Shown one piece after another: positions 45,394 to 54,740 of a stretch of DNA of 64,000 nucleotides; positions within the stretch are counted from its first letter, which is position 1; each line of letters opens with the position of its first letter. This DNA comes from Streptomyces aquilus (GTDB lineage Bacteria; Actinomycetota; Actinomycetes; Streptomycetales; Streptomycetaceae). The position numbers were made by a program, and so were the translations under genes. The stretch spans positions 8,184,001-8,248,000 of the forward strand of contig NZ_CP034463.1 in assembly GCF_003955715.1 (NCBI RefSeq), given 5' to 3'. The notes beneath the pieces are model-generated. The model saw only the letters and a program-made list of their open reading frames with translations. It had not been told where the DNA came from and did no database searches.

Positions 45394-47220
45394 GTGTTCA
45401 CCACCCGCCCCACCCTCCAAGGCACTTTCGGCATGGTCTCCTCCACGCACTGGCTGGCCTCGCAGTCGGCGATGGCCGTGTTGGAGGACGGCGGCAACGC
45501 CTATGACGCCGCCGTGGCAGGGGCGTTCGTGCTGCATGTCGTGGAGCCGCATCTCAACGGGCCCGCCGGAGAGGTGCCGATCCTGCTGGCGCCCGCCGGT
45601 GGCGACGTGCGTGTGCTGTGCGGGCAGGGAGTCGCGCCCGCCGGGGCGACCGTCGCGCACTACAGGTCGCTCGGGCTCGACCTCGTCCCCGGCACCGGGC
45701 CCCTCGCCGCCGCCGTCCCCGGTGCCTTCGATGCCTGGATGGTGTTGCTGCGGGACCACGGCACCAAGCCCCTCGCCGATGTCCTCAAGTACGCCATCGG
45801 GTACGCCGAACACGGCCACGCGCCCGTGGAGAACGTCGGCGCCACCGTCGAGACCGTGCGGGAGCTGTTCGAGACGGAGTGGACCTCTTCCGCCGAGGTG
45901 TATCTGCCGGGTGGGAAGGCACCGAGGGCCGGTGAGTTGTTCCGGAATCCCGCCCTCGCCGCCACCTGGAAGCGGCTGCTCGACGAGGTCGGCGGGGCCG
46001 GTGACCGGGTCGCGCAGATCGAGGCCGCGCGGGAGGTGTGGCGCACCGGGTTCATCGGGGAGGCGCTCGTGCGGCAGGCCGCACGGCCCACCCTGGACAC
46101 CAGCGGGGAGCGGCACGCCGGGACGCTGACGGCCGACGACCTCGCCGGCTGGTCCGCGACCTACGAGGCGCCGGCGACGTACGACTGGAACGGCTGGACC
46201 CTGTGCAAGGCCGGGCCCTGGAGCCAGGGGCCGGTGCTGTTGCAGCAGCTCGCCCTGCTGCCGGGGGAGCTTCCGGCGTACGGCTCCGCCGAGTACGTGC
46301 ACCTGCTCATCGAGGGGTGCAAGCTCGCCATGGCCGACCGGGAGGCCTGGTACGGGGACGCCGGTGAGGTGCCGCTCGGGGAGCTGCTGTCGGACGGGTA
46401 CAACGCCGGGCGGCGGGGGCTCGTGGGGGAGAAGGCCTCGTACGAGCTGCGGCCCGGGAGCCCCGGAGGGCGGGCTCCTCGGCTGTGTGCCCAGGCGCAG
46501 CTGGTGGTGTCCGACGATCCGGGGTTCAGCCCCATGGGCGTCGGCGAGCCGACCGTCGCCAAACCGCCCACCTCTCCCGTGCCGGGGGAGCCCGGTGTCG
46601 GTGCCGACGGTGCCACCCGCGGCGACACCTGCCACCTCGACGTCGTCGACCGGTGGGGCAACATGGTCGCCGCCACCCCCAGCGGGGGCTGGCTCCAGTC
46701 CAACCCCGTCGTGCCCGAGCTCGGCTTCCCGCTCGGCACCCGGCTCCAGATGACCTGGCTGGAGGAGGGCCTCCCCAACTCGCTCACTCCCGGCCGGCGG
46801 CCCCGGACCACCCTCACGCCCTCCCTGGCGCTGCGTGACGGGGTGCCCGTCATGGCGTTCGGCACGCCCGGCGGGGACCAGCAGGACCAGTGGCAGCTGC
46901 ACTTCTTCCTCGCCGTCGCGCTGAGGCCGGCGGTGCGGGGCGGGCTCGATCTGCAAGGCGCCGTCGACGCCCCGAACTGGCACAACGACAGCTTCCCCGG
47001 CTCCTTCTACCCGCGCGGCATGCGGCCCGGGAGCGTCACGGTCGAGGCGCGCATGGACGCGGAGGTCGTCGACGAACTGCGGCGGCGCGGGCATGAGGTG
47101 ACCGTGGGGGACGCCTGGTCGGAAGGGCGCCTGTGCGCCGTCGCGCGGGACCCGGAGACCGGCGTGCTGTCGGCGGCAGCGAACCCCCGCGGGATGCAGG
47201 GGTACGCCGTGGGGCGATGA
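45394..47220 (+). CDS. Gamma-glutamyltransferase-family protein, cytosolic
   Basis: A 608-residue Ntn-hydrolase homologue of gamma-glutamyltranspeptidase. The large-subunit signature DGGNAYDAAVAGAF and the processing Thr412 in GDTCHLDVVDRWGN are present, with RRPRTTLTPSLALRDG and FGTPGGDQQDQW in the small subunit. Unlike the copy at 23049 there is no signal peptide, so it should be intracellular, as in the YwrD-like group acting on cephalosporin-type or unknown gamma-glutamyl amides. The GTG at 45394 has GAGGAG 7 nt upstream. The glutamate-binding and oxyanion motif is GGDQ rather than the SGGxx of classic enzymes, so substrate use may differ. Confidence 0.88.
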   Translation: MFTTRPTLQGTFGMVSSTHWLASQSAMAVLEDGGNAYDAAVAGAFVLHVVEPHLNGPAGEVPILLAPAGGDVRVLCGQGVAPAGATVAHYRSLGLDLVPGTGPLAAAVPGAFDAWMVLLRDHGTKPLADVLKYAIGYAEHGHAPVENVGATVETVRELFETEWTSSAEVYLPGGKAPRAGELFRNPALAATWKRLLDEVGGAGDRVAQIEAAREVWRTGFIGEALVRQAARPTLDTSGERHAGTLTADDLAGWSATYEAPATYDWNGWTLCKAGPWSQGPVLLQQLALLPGELPAYGSAEYVHLLIEGCKLAMADREAWYGDAGEVPLGELLSDGYNAGRRGLVGEKASYELRPGSPGGRAPRLCAQAQLVVSDDPGFSPMGVGEPTVAKPPTSPVPGEPGVGADGATRGDTCHLDVVDRWGNMVAATPSGGWLQSNPVVPELGFPLGTRLQMTWLEEGLPNSLTPGRRPRTTLTPSLALRDGVPVMAFGTPGGDQQDQWQLHFFLAVALRPAVRGGLDLQGAVDAPNWHNDSFPGSFYPRGMRPGSVTVEARMDAEVVDELRRRGHEVTVGDAWSEGRLCAVARDPETGVLSAAANPRGMQGYAVGR

Positions 47221-47297
47221 GCCCCGGGCCTGGGCCTGCGCCCGCGCTTTCGTGAGTTCATCCCGATTCCACCCGGCATCCACCCGCCGGGTGGGGA

Positions 47298-47320
47298 TTG
47301 TCAGTGGCGCGTGCTCTCAT
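47298..47320 (+). promoter_or_regulatory. DNA-damage-type promoter motif before the IMPase-like gene
   Basis: TTGTCAGTG (a perfect match to the upstream half of the RecA-independent damage motif), 8 bp, then TCTCAT. The -10 lacks the second-position A. TCTCAT ends 6 nt before the ATG, so the transcript would be leaderless. Confidence 0.55.
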
Positions 47321-47326
47321 GGAGTC

Positions 47327-48172
47327 ATGATCGAAGACACGGAAACCATCGACGAGTTTCTCGCCCGCCACTCGGCCGACGTGGAGGAGGCGGTCCGCAA
47401 GGCCGCCGCGGCCGAGATCATGCCCCGCTTCCGCCGGCTCGCCGCCCACGAGGTCGACGAGAAGAGCGGACCGCACGACCTGGTGACCGACGCCGACCGG
47501 CTCGCCGAGCAGTATCTGACCGAGGCGCTGAGCGCGCTGCTGCCCGGCTCGGTCGTGGTCGGCGAGGAGGCGGTGCACGCCAACCCGGCCTCGTACGAGG
47601 CGATACGCGGCGACGCTCCGGTCTGGATCGTCGACCCGGTCGACGGGACACGGCAGTTCGTGCACGGCGACCCCGGATTCTGCACGCTGATCGCGCTGGC
47701 GCAGGGCGGCGTCGTGCGCGCCTCGTGGACGTACGCGGCCGCCCGCGACCAACTGGCCACGGCCGTACGGGGCCAGGGCGCGTTCCTCGACGGGGAGCGG
47801 CTGTACGCCGGGCCGCCCGAGCCCGGCCGCGACCTCGAAGTGGCCACGTCCCACCCGGACTACACGACAGACGAGCAGAAGCAGGCCCTGCGCGGACTGT
47901 GGAGGGACGGACTCGCGCCGCGGCCCTGCGGCTCGGCCGGACTGGAGTATCTGGCCATCGCCCGCGGGCAGTTGGACGCCACCGCGTTCTCCTGGGAGGC
48001 CGCGTGGGACCACGCCGCCGGGCTGCTCCTCGTCGAGGAGGCGGGCGGCGCCCACCTCACCCGGGACGGCGAGCCGTTCCGCATCACCGGCGGCAACACC
48101 CTGCCGTTCACCGCCGCCAGGGACACGGCGACGGCCCGGCGCATCGCGGAGGTGCTGGCGGGCACGGTCTGA
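47327..48172 (+). CDS. Inositol-monophosphatase-family phosphatase (histidinol-phosphatase-like)
   Basis: A 281-residue Mg-dependent phosphatase. Motifs: DLVTDADRLAEQYL, the metal Glu in VVGEEAVH, the core WIVDPVDGTRQFVHGDPGF (metal Asp residues) and the C-terminal WEAAWDHAAG. The family includes inositol-1-phosphatase, FBPase and HisN-type histidinol-phosphatase; motif details do not decide. The ATG at 47327 lies 6 nt after a -10-like box and has no good ribosome site (only GGAG 2 nt away), favouring leaderless translation. It is a single-gene unit. Confidence 0.9.
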   Translation: MIEDTETIDEFLARHSADVEEAVRKAAAAEIMPRFRRLAAHEVDEKSGPHDLVTDADRLAEQYLTEALSALLPGSVVVGEEAVHANPASYEAIRGDAPVWIVDPVDGTRQFVHGDPGFCTLIALAQGGVVRASWTYAAARDQLATAVRGQGAFLDGERLYAGPPEPGRDLEVATSHPDYTTDEQKQALRGLWRDGLAPRPCGSAGLEYLAIARGQLDATAFSWEAAWDHAAGLLLVEEAGGAHLTRDGEPFRITGGNTLPFTAARDTATARRIAEVLAGTV

Positions 48173-48314
48173 AGTCCAGCCGGGCACGAGGGGCGGCTGG
48201 TCGGATGGGTGTCATGGGGCCGACGGTCGGCTGCTCGGATGACGGCCGAACTGTCCCAGCGGGCGGGAACGGCGCGGACACCCCGCACCCCCGAACCGCC
48301 CCCGCGCCCCGGCG

Positions 48315-48337
48315 CTGTCAGTACCCCGTCATATCCT
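48315..48337 (+). promoter_or_regulatory. DNA-damage-type promoter motif before the FAD oxidoreductase gene
   Basis: CTGTCAGTA, 8 bp, TATCCT: two mismatches in the upstream half and a perfect TANNNT -10 at the correct spacing. Transcription would begin about 30 nt before the GTG at 48374. Confidence 0.5.
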
Positions 48338-48373
48338 GATCCAGTGGCCATCGGCTGACGAAGGGGTCCGAAG

Positions 48374-49798
48374 GTGCCGTCGATGCTCGATGCGGTCGTG
48401 GTGGGTGCGGGGCCGAACGGACTGACGGCTGCCGTGGAGCTGGCCCGGCGCGGCTTCTCCGTGGCCGTCTTCGAGGCACGCGACACCGTCGGTGGAGGAG
48501 CCCGCACCGAGGAACTCACCCTCCCCGGCTTCCGGCACGACCCGTGCAGCGCGGCCCATCCCCTCGGGATCAACTCCCCGGCGTTCCGCGCCCTGCCCCT
48601 GGAGCGGTACGGCCTGGAGTGGCTCCAGCCCGAGCTGCCCATGGCCCACCCCTTCACCGACGGCACCGCCGCCGTGCTGTCCCGGTCGGTCGCCGAGACG
48701 GCCGCCTCCTTCGGGGCGCGCGACGCGGGGGCGTACCGCAGGCTCGTCGAGCCGTTCCTGCCCCACTGGGACACCCTGGCCCGCGACTTCATGTCCCTGC
48801 CGCTGACCGCGCTGCCCCGCGACCCGGTCACCCTCGCCCGGTTCGGGCTCGTCGGGCTGCCGCCGTCGACGTGGCTGATGCGCCGCTTCCGCGACGAGCG
48901 GGCCAAGGCCCTGTTCTCCGGCCTCGTCGCCCACGTCATGGCCCCCTTGTCCGGCTTCGCCACCGGCGCCATCGGCCTGGTCTTCGCCCTCGCCGCGCAC
49001 GCCCGGGGCTGGCCCGTCGCCCGCGGCGGCTCCCAGTCGATCTCCGACGCGCTCGCCGCGTACCTCAAGGACCTCGGCGGCACCGTCCACACGGACTACG
49101 AGGTCAAGCGCCTCGACGACCTGCCGCCCGCGCGCGCGTACGTCTTCGACACCTCGCCCACCGCCCTGGCCCGGATCGCCGGCCTCGGCCGCTATTACGA
49201 CGGCTACCGGTACGGCCCGGGCGTCTTCAAGGTCGACTACGCGCTCGACGGCCCGGTGCCCTGGACCGCGCCGGAGGCCCGCGTCGCCGGAACCGTGCAG
49301 ATCGGTGCGAGCAGCGCGGAGATCGGCACGGCTCTGCGGGCCGCGTCCCGGGAGGGCCGGGCCCCCGACAGGCCGTTCATGATCACCGTGCAGCCGGGTG
49401 TGGTCGACCCCGACCGGGCACCCGAGGGCAAGCAGGTCTTCTGGGCCTACGGCCATGTCCCCAGCGGCTGGGACGGCGACCTCACCGACGCCCTCGAACG
49501 CCAACTGGAGCGCTTCGCCCCCGGGTTCCGCGACCGGGTGCTGGCCCGCGCCACGGCGGGACCGCCCGAACTGGCCGCCCGCAACGCCAACTACGTCGGC
49601 GGCGACATCGGCTCCGGAGCGGTCACCGGCCTCCAGATCCTGCTGCGCCCCAAGCTCTCCCTGTCCCCGTACGGCACCCCGCACCCCGCCGTCTTCATCT
49701 GCTCCTCGGCCACCCCGCCGGGCCCCGGTGTGCACGGCATGTCGGGGCACAACGCGGCGAAGGCGGTGTGGCGGCGGCTGCGGCAGCAGCAGGCGTGA
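48374..49798 (+). CDS. FAD-dependent oxidoreductase, phytoene desaturase/CrtI-like
   Basis: A 474-residue flavoprotein. The N-terminal dinucleotide motif [20 protein letters not shown] (9-28) and [15 protein letters not shown] (FAD ribose and pyrophosphate contacts) are intact; the C-terminal FAD motif is [19 protein letters not shown]. It belongs to the amine-oxidase/CrtI superfamily often labelled NAD(P)/FAD-dependent oxidoreductase, whose substrates range from carotenoids to fatty acyl chains. No carotenoid genes are near. GTG 48374 has AAGGGG 7 nt upstream; ATG 48383 would trim three residues. The 201-bp gap upstream holds only the damage-type motif. Confidence 0.88.
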   Translation: MPSMLDAVVVGAGPNGLTAAVELARRGFSVAVFEARDTVGGGARTEELTLPGFRHDPCSAAHPLGINSPAFRALPLERYGLEWLQPELPMAHPFTDGTAAVLSRSVAETAASFGARDAGAYRRLVEPFLPHWDTLARDFMSLPLTALPRDPVTLARFGLVGLPPSTWLMRRFRDERAKALFSGLVAHVMAPLSGFATGAIGLVFALAAHARGWPVARGGSQSISDALAAYLKDLGGTVHTDYEVKRLDDLPPARAYVFDTSPTALARIAGLGRYYDGYRYGPGVFKVDYALDGPVPWTAPEARVAGTVQIGASSAEIGTALRAASREGRAPDRPFMITVQPGVVDPDRAPEGKQVFWAYGHVPSGWDGDLTDALERQLERFAPGFRDRVLARATAGPPELAARNANYVGGDIGSGAVTGLQILLRPKLSLSPYGTPHPAVFICSSATPPGPGVHGMSGHNAAKAVWRRLRQQQA

Positions 49799-49896
49799 CC
49801 CTGATGCGGCGGATCGCGACGCAGGACGTCGAGCTGGGCGGCGTACGGATCAGGGCAGGGGAAGGTGTGGTCGTGGCGCTGCCCGTGGCATGGTGA
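49798..49896 (+). pseudogene. Cytochrome P450 fragment
   Basis: Overlapping the end of the FAD oxidoreductase gene in another frame is a short stretch reading RRIATQDVELGGVRIRAGEG then VVVALP, ending at TGA 49894-49896. This is the beta-sheet segment that follows the ExxR helix in actinobacterial P450s (R-x-A-x-EDVELGGVxIRAGE). Nothing before or after it is P450-like, so it is a remnant of a lost or rearranged gene. It has no credible start. Confidence 0.6.
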
Positions 49897-49921
49897 ACCG
49901 CCTCGGGCGAGAGTGGGTCCC

Positions 49922-50437
49922 ATGACCGACACCACCATCACGCTCGTCCAGGGCGACATCACGCGCGAGAGCGTCGACGCGATCGTCAACGCGGCGAACT
50001 CCTCCCTCCTCGGCGGGGGAGGAGTCGACGGCGCCATCCACCGGCGCGGCGGCCCGGCGATCCTCGCGGAGTGCCGCGCGCTGCGCGCCTCGCGGTACGG
50101 CAAGGGGCTGCCGACGGGCCAGGCGGTCGCCACCACGGCCGGGGAACTGGACGCGCGGTGGGTGATCCACACGGTCGGCCCGGTGTTCAGCGCGCACGAG
50201 GACCGCTCCGACCTGCTCGCCTCCTGCTACCGGGAGTCGCTGAAGGTCGCCGACGAGCTCGGTGCCCGTACGGTCGCGTTCCCGGCGATCTCCACCGGCG
50301 TCTACCGCTGGCCGATGGACGACGCGGCCCGCATCGCCGTGCAGACGGTGCGGGCCGCGCGGACCTCGGTGACGGAGGTGCGGTTCGTCCTCTTCGGCGA
50401 GCAGGCGTACGAAGTGTTCGCCGCGCAGGCCGGCTGA
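49922..50437 (+). CDS. Macrodomain protein (O-acetyl-ADP-ribose deacetylase type)
   Basis: A 171-residue stand-alone macrodomain. It shows VQGDITRESVDAIVNAANSS (ADP-ribose contact, conserved Asn pair), LLGGGGVDGAIHRRGG (Asp and Gly-rich phosphate loop) and AFPAISTGVYRWP. This MacroD/YmdB class removes the acetyl from O-acetyl-ADP-ribose made by sirtuins and can also reverse mono-ADP-ribosylation of acidic residues. A sirtuin gene lies 5 kb downstream. It is tail-to-tail, with no gap, with the next gene. The longer open frame to 49865 is rejected because GAGAG precedes the ATG at 49922. Confidence 0.93.
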   Translation: MTDTTITLVQGDITRESVDAIVNAANSSLLGGGGVDGAIHRRGGPAILAECRALRASRYGKGLPTGQAVATTAGELDARWVIHTVGPVFSAHEDRSDLLASCYRESLKVADELGARTVAFPAISTGVYRWPMDDAARIAVQTVRAARTSVTEVRFVLFGEQAYEVFAAQAG

Positions 50438-51010
50438 TCAGGACACGGGAACGTCGGGCAGCTTCGGCACCGCGCTGCCCAGCAGCCCCGTGATGAGGCC
50501 GAGCACGGGCGACAGGAGCCCGGTCACCGCGCTCAGCACCCCGCCCAGGTCCAGCGAGGTCAGTGAGCTGAGCAGGCTGCTGACCGCGGCTTGGACCTGG
50601 GCGACGAGGTCGTCCACGGGGCCGGCGGCCCGGGCCACGGTCCGCTCGGCCGGGGTGTCGAGGCCGCGCAGACGCTCCTGGACGGTGGCGCCCCAGGCAC
50701 GGATCTCCGCCGCGTACGAGGTGGCCGCGGCCGGGTCGAGCCGGGCGCCGTCCGTCACGGCCGGGTCGAGGCGCGTACCGGCCGACGCGGGATCGAGCCG
50801 GGTGCCGTCCGGCAGGGTGCTCTCCGCCAGCAGCGAGTCCAGGAACGTGTCCATCCCGGCGTCGGCCCGCACAGCCGCCTCCGCGATGCTCGGGCCCGGC
50901 ACGGCCCGGCCCACGTCACCGACGGCGGCGGCGGTGCCGGCCTGGCCGAAGACGAGGGCGGCGCAGACCAGGGGCGGCACGAGGAGGCCGCGGGAGACAA
51001 GGGCGCGCAT
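50438..51010 (-). CDS. Secreted protein of unknown function with RLDPA repeats
   Basis: A 190-residue exported protein. The signal peptide is VSRGLLVPPLVCAALVFGQ followed by AGTAAA, with cleavage near residue 30. The mature part has three to four GTRLDPA-type repeats (about 68-95), a helical stretch and a hydrophobic Leu/Gly/Val-rich C-terminal region (LDLGGVLSAVTGLLSPVLGL...) resembling an amphipathic or membrane-active tail. Unknown function. The ribosome site AAAGGAAC, 5 nt upstream, is partly inside an inverted repeat. Confidence 0.78.
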   Translation of the reverse strand: MRALVSRGLLVPPLVCAALVFGQAGTAAAVGDVGRAVPGPSIAEAAVRADAGMDTFLDSLLAESTLPDGTRLDPASAGTRLDPAVTDGARLDPAAATSYAAEIRAWGATVQERLRGLDTPAERTVARAAGPVDDLVAQVQAAVSSLLSSLTSLDLGGVLSAVTGLLSPVLGLITGLLGSAVPKLPDVPVS

Positions 51011-51018
51011 GAAGTTCC

Positions 51019-51035
51019 TTTCGAAGCGCTCGAAA
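51019..51035 (-). promoter_or_regulatory. Hairpin overlapping the ribosome site of the secreted protein gene
   Basis: On the minus strand TTTCGA-GCGCT-TCGAAA precedes and partly overlaps AAAGGAAC, the ribosome site for the ATG at 51010. Folding would partly hide the site. The rest of the 324-bp gap (51036-51334) between this gene and the phosphatase gene shows no gene or motif I recognise, apart from the GGGAGG ribosome site at 51324. Confidence 0.4.
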
Positions 51036-51334
51036 CTGCAGTCCTTGCGCCCACGGTGAGAACGGGTCAGACGCCCCGCAAACCGATCGAGCGGCTCCAC
51101 GGCCACCCCGCCCCCTCGGCGCGATGACCCTGACCAGGCTGTTTCGCCGCCGAGGCAGCGCCATCCGGGCAAGGCGCCGCGTTCGCCCGTCAGGGTGCGG
51201 CCCAGCCGTACACCGGCCGTCACGCCGGCGACCGCACGGCCTCCACCGGACCCGTCCGCCGAGCTCCGCGACATGCGCCGCGCACCGTCCGGCCCGATCA
51301 TGGAACCCCCTGTCCCGGAGAACGGGAGGTGCCC

Positions 51335-53077
51335 GTGGGGACGGACCCCCCTCTCCCGCGGACCCTGCTGTCCGCGGACGTCGACGCGCTGCCGACGGGC
51401 GTGGGCGGGGATCTGGGACGGGAGTACCGGCTGCTGCGGGACATCGTGGAGGGCGGCACGGCGGCCGTCGCCGTCCTCGACACCCGGCTGCGCTATGTGT
51501 ACGTCAATCCCCACATGGCCCGGATCAACGGCGTACCGGTGCGGGAGCACCTGGGCCGCACCCTCACCGAGGTCATGCCCGGCGTGGAGCGGCCCGTCGA
51601 CGTGCCCCTGGCGGTGCTGCGCGACGGCCGGCCCCGTGACGTCGTCGTCTCCGGCAGCATGGGCACCGGCGTCCACCGGGTGCGCCGGGAGTGGCAGTGC
51701 ACCTACCACCGGCGTTACGACGAGCGGGGCGAGGTCATCGGCCTGGTGGCCGTCGGCGTGGAGGTGACCGAGCCGCGCCGCTACGTCACCGAGCTGGAGC
51801 GGGCCCACGGCCGGATGGCGATGGTCCACGCGGCCACTTTGCGCATCGGCACCACCCTCGACCTGGAGCGGACCTGCCGGGAACTCGTCGACTTCGCGGT
51901 GCGGGACCTGGCGGACGGGGCCTCCGTCGACCTGGTGGTCGAGGACGGCCCGCCGGGACCGCCGCCCGGCGGGGTGGTACGGCTGCGGCGCGCCGTGGTG
52001 AGCCGCAGTCCGGAGCTGGACCGGCGGCTCGGCAGGCCGCCCGTGCTCGGCGAGGTCAACGAGCACGGCCCGGCGTCCCCGGTGCGGCGGGTCCTGGAAC
52101 GCGGCAGACCGCTGCTGACGACCGTGCCCGGCAGACGCCCGCCGGGGCTGCGCGGCCCGTACGCGGACCGGCTGGCGGAGTACCGGGCCGCCGGCATCCA
52201 CTCCGGCCTCGTCGTGCCGCTCACCACCGACTCCCGGAGCGTGGGCGTCCTCGCCATGGTCCGGGCGGGCTCCTCACCGGCCTTCACGGTCGAGGACGGC
52301 GTGGTCGCCCAGGAACTCGCCGGTCGCGCCTCCCGCGCCCTGGAACGCGCCCGGCACTATGCCCGTGAACACACCATGGCCCTGGAGCTCCAGCGGGCCC
52401 TGCTCAGCGAGCCGACCCTCCCGCACCCCGACCTGGAGACCGCCTCCCGCTATCTCCCCGCCGACGACAGCGCGGTGGTGGGCGGCGACTGGTACGACTC
52501 GCTGGCGCTTCCGCAGGGCCGCAACCTGCTCGTCATCGGCGACGTGATGGGCCACGGGGTGGAGGCGGCCGTCGCGATGAGCCACTACCGGTCGATGCTC
52601 CGGGCACTCGCCTCCTCCTCGGGGCTGCCGCTCCACGAGATGCTCCACGCCGCCGACCGCATGATCGCCGCGTCCGGCTTCGACCGCGTCGCCACCTGCC
52701 TGCTCGCCCTCGGCGACCCGGCCACCGACACGATCAGCTACGCCAACGCCGGCCATCTGCCTCCGCTGCGGATCACCCCCGAGGGCCACGTGGAACTGGT
52801 CCCGCTGCCCGCCGGCCCCCCACTGGGCACCGGCCTCGGCGCCTACGAGACCGTCACCCGCCCCGGCGTGCCCGGCGGCACCCTGCTCCTCTACACCGAC
52901 GGCCTGGTGGAACGCCGCGACGAGGACATCGACACGTCCCTCAGCCGCCTGACCGACCTGCGCCTGCCACCCGGCGGCGACCTGGACGAGATCCTCGACG
53001 GCATCCTGGCCCACGCGGCCACGGGCTCGGTCCACGACGACATCGCCTTGCTGGCGGCTCGGGCGCGGGGGGTGTGA
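51335..53077 (+). CDS. PAS-GAF-PP2C (SpoIIE-type) phosphatase
   Basis: A 580-residue regulatory Ser/Thr phosphatase. A PAS domain is at about 28-150 (VLDTRLRYVYVNPHMARINGVPVREHLG), a GAF domain at 160-345 and SpoIIE/PP2C at 370-580. Metal ligands are visible in VGGDWYDSLAL and VIGDVMGHGVEAA (Asp-Gly pair), with a terminal SVHDDIALL (Asp-Asp). Such proteins dephosphorylate anti-anti-sigma factors, switching sigma-factor activity in response to small-molecule or redox signals. No anti-sigma or antagonist gene is adjacent. GTG 51335 is chosen because GGGAGG lies 5 nt upstream. Confidence 0.92.
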   Translation: MGTDPPLPRTLLSADVDALPTGVGGDLGREYRLLRDIVEGGTAAVAVLDTRLRYVYVNPHMARINGVPVREHLGRTLTEVMPGVERPVDVPLAVLRDGRPRDVVVSGSMGTGVHRVRREWQCTYHRRYDERGEVIGLVAVGVEVTEPRRYVTELERAHGRMAMVHAATLRIGTTLDLERTCRELVDFAVRDLADGASVDLVVEDGPPGPPPGGVVRLRRAVVSRSPELDRRLGRPPVLGEVNEHGPASPVRRVLERGRPLLTTVPGRRPPGLRGPYADRLAEYRAAGIHSGLVVPLTTDSRSVGVLAMVRAGSSPAFTVEDGVVAQELAGRASRALERARHYAREHTMALELQRALLSEPTLPHPDLETASRYLPADDSAVVGGDWYDSLALPQGRNLLVIGDVMGHGVEAAVAMSHYRSMLRALASSSGLPLHEMLHAADRMIAASGFDRVATCLLALGDPATDTISYANAGHLPPLRITPEGHVELVPLPAGPPLGTGLGAYETVTRPGVPGGTLLLYTDGLVERRDEDIDTSLSRLTDLRLPPGGDLDEILDGILAHAATGSVHDDIALLAARARGV

Positions 53078-53246
53078 CGGCGGTTGAGGCCGCCCCGGCC
53101 CCAGGTGCCCGCGCCCGGCACCCGACTCCGGCCTCCACGCGGACGGCCTCCTGGCCCTCGCCGGCGATCCGGGCCGGTGCAGCCAGCGCGAGGTTGATGT
53201 CGGATTCCCGCCAGCCGCCGGTCCGCCGCTGCACCATGCTGGTGCC

Positions 53247-54731
53247 ATGCAGAAGGGGATGCACACCGACACCGAGCGCTGCGTGCGCGCCGTCCAGTCG
53301 AAGGACGCCCGGTTCGACGGGTGGTTCTTCACGGCGGTCCTGACGACCCGGATCTACTGCCGGCCCAGTTGCCCGGCCGTGCCGCCCAAGCCCGCGAACA
53401 TGACGTTCTACCCGAGCGCGGCCGCCTGCCAGCAGGCCGGGTTCAGGGCCTGCAAGCGCTGCCGCCCGGACACCAGCCCCGGCTCCCCCGAGTGGAACGA
53501 GCGCGCGGACCTGGTGGCCCGGGCGATGCGGCTGATCGCCGACGGGATCGTGGATCGCGAGGGCGTGCCGGGACTCGCCGCCCGCCTCGGCTACAGCACC
53601 CGGCAGGTCGAACGCCAGCTCCTCGCCGAACTGGGCGCGGGCCCGCTCGCGCTGGCCCGCGCCCAACGCGCCCAGACCGCACGGCTGTTGATCGAGACGA
53701 CGGCCCTGCCGATGGCGGAGATCGCGTTCGCCGCCGGTTTCTCCTCGATCCGCACCTTCAACGACACCGTCCGCGAGGTCTTCGCCCTCTCACCCAGCGA
53801 ACTGCGCACCCGGGTGCCGCGCAGGAACGCGGGCGCGGTGACCCCCGGCGTTCTCACGCTCCGGCTGCCGTTCCGCGCCCCCCTCAACCCCGACAACCTC
53901 TTCGGCCACCTCGCGGCCACCGCCGTGCCCGGGGTGGAGGAGTGGCGGGACGGCGCCTACCGCCGCACGCTCCGACTCCCGTACGGCCACGGCATCGTGG
54001 CGCTGACCCCGAACCCCGACCACGTCGCCTGCCGCCTCACCCTGAGCGACCTGCGCGATCTGACCGTCGCCATCAGCCGCTGCCGGCGCATGCTGGACCT
54101 GGACGCCGATCCGGTCGCGATCGACGACCAGTTGCGCACGGACCCGGTGCTGGCGCCGCTGGTCGCGAAGGCGCCCGGGCGACGGGTGCCGCGCACGGTG
54201 GACGAGGCCGAGTTCGCCGTCCGGGCGGTCCTGGGCCAGCAGGTCTCGACCGCCGCGGCCCGCACCCACGCCGCCCGACTGGTGACGGCCCACGGCGACC
54301 CGGTGGACGACCCCGAGGGCGGCCTCACCCACCTCTTCCCGTCCCCGGAGCAACTCGCCGCCGTGGACCCCGAGTCGCTCGCCATGCCCGGCACCCGCCG
54401 CACGACCTTCACCACCCTGGTCGGCCAACTGGCGGACGGAACGCTGAACCTGGGCGTCGAGACCGACTGGTCCGAGACCCGCGCCCGCCTCCTCGCCCTC
54501 CCCGGCTTCGGCCCCTGGACCGCCGACGTCATCGCGATGCGCGCCCTCGGCGACCCCGACGCCTTCCTCCCCACCGACCTCGGCATCCGCAAGGCCGCCC
54601 AGGAGCTGGGCCTGCCCTCGACCCCGGCGGCGCTGACCGCGCGAGCGGCGGCCTGGCGGCCGTGGCGGGCGTACGCGGTGCAGTACCTGTGGGCGACCGA
54701 CAGCCACCCGATCAACTTCCTTCCGGTATAA
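53247..54731 (+). CDS. AdaA-AlkA fusion: methyl-phosphotriester sensor plus 3-methyladenine glycosylase
   Basis: A 494-residue three-part repair protein. Residues 1-85 are the Ada N-terminal zinc domain with four Cys (38, 42, 69, 72), Cys38 being the methyl-phosphotriester acceptor. Residues 90-190 are an AraC-type helix-turn-helix. Residues 200-490 are AlkA: its N-terminal domain, then the HhH-GPD module (LPGFGPWTADVIAMRALGDP) with the catalytic Asp. It thus senses alkylation, regulates genes and excises alkylated bases in one chain. It is 9 bp before ogt, so the two form an adaptive-response operon. The ATG at 53247 lacks a clear ribosome site; ATG 53259 is an alternative. Confidence 0.94.
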   Translation: MQKGMHTDTERCVRAVQSKDARFDGWFFTAVLTTRIYCRPSCPAVPPKPANMTFYPSAAACQQAGFRACKRCRPDTSPGSPEWNERADLVARAMRLIADGIVDREGVPGLAARLGYSTRQVERQLLAELGAGPLALARAQRAQTARLLIETTALPMAEIAFAAGFSSIRTFNDTVREVFALSPSELRTRVPRRNAGAVTPGVLTLRLPFRAPLNPDNLFGHLAATAVPGVEEWRDGAYRRTLRLPYGHGIVALTPNPDHVACRLTLSDLRDLTVAISRCRRMLDLDADPVAIDDQLRTDPVLAPLVAKAPGRRVPRTVDEAEFAVRAVLGQQVSTAAARTHAARLVTAHGDPVDDPEGGLTHLFPSPEQLAAVDPESLAMPGTRRTTFTTLVGQLADGTLNLGVETDWSETRARLLALPGFGPWTADVIAMRALGDPDAFLPTDLGIRKAAQELGLPSTPAALTARAAAWRPWRAYAVQYLWATDSHPINFLPV

Positions 54732-54740
54732 GGACGTTCC

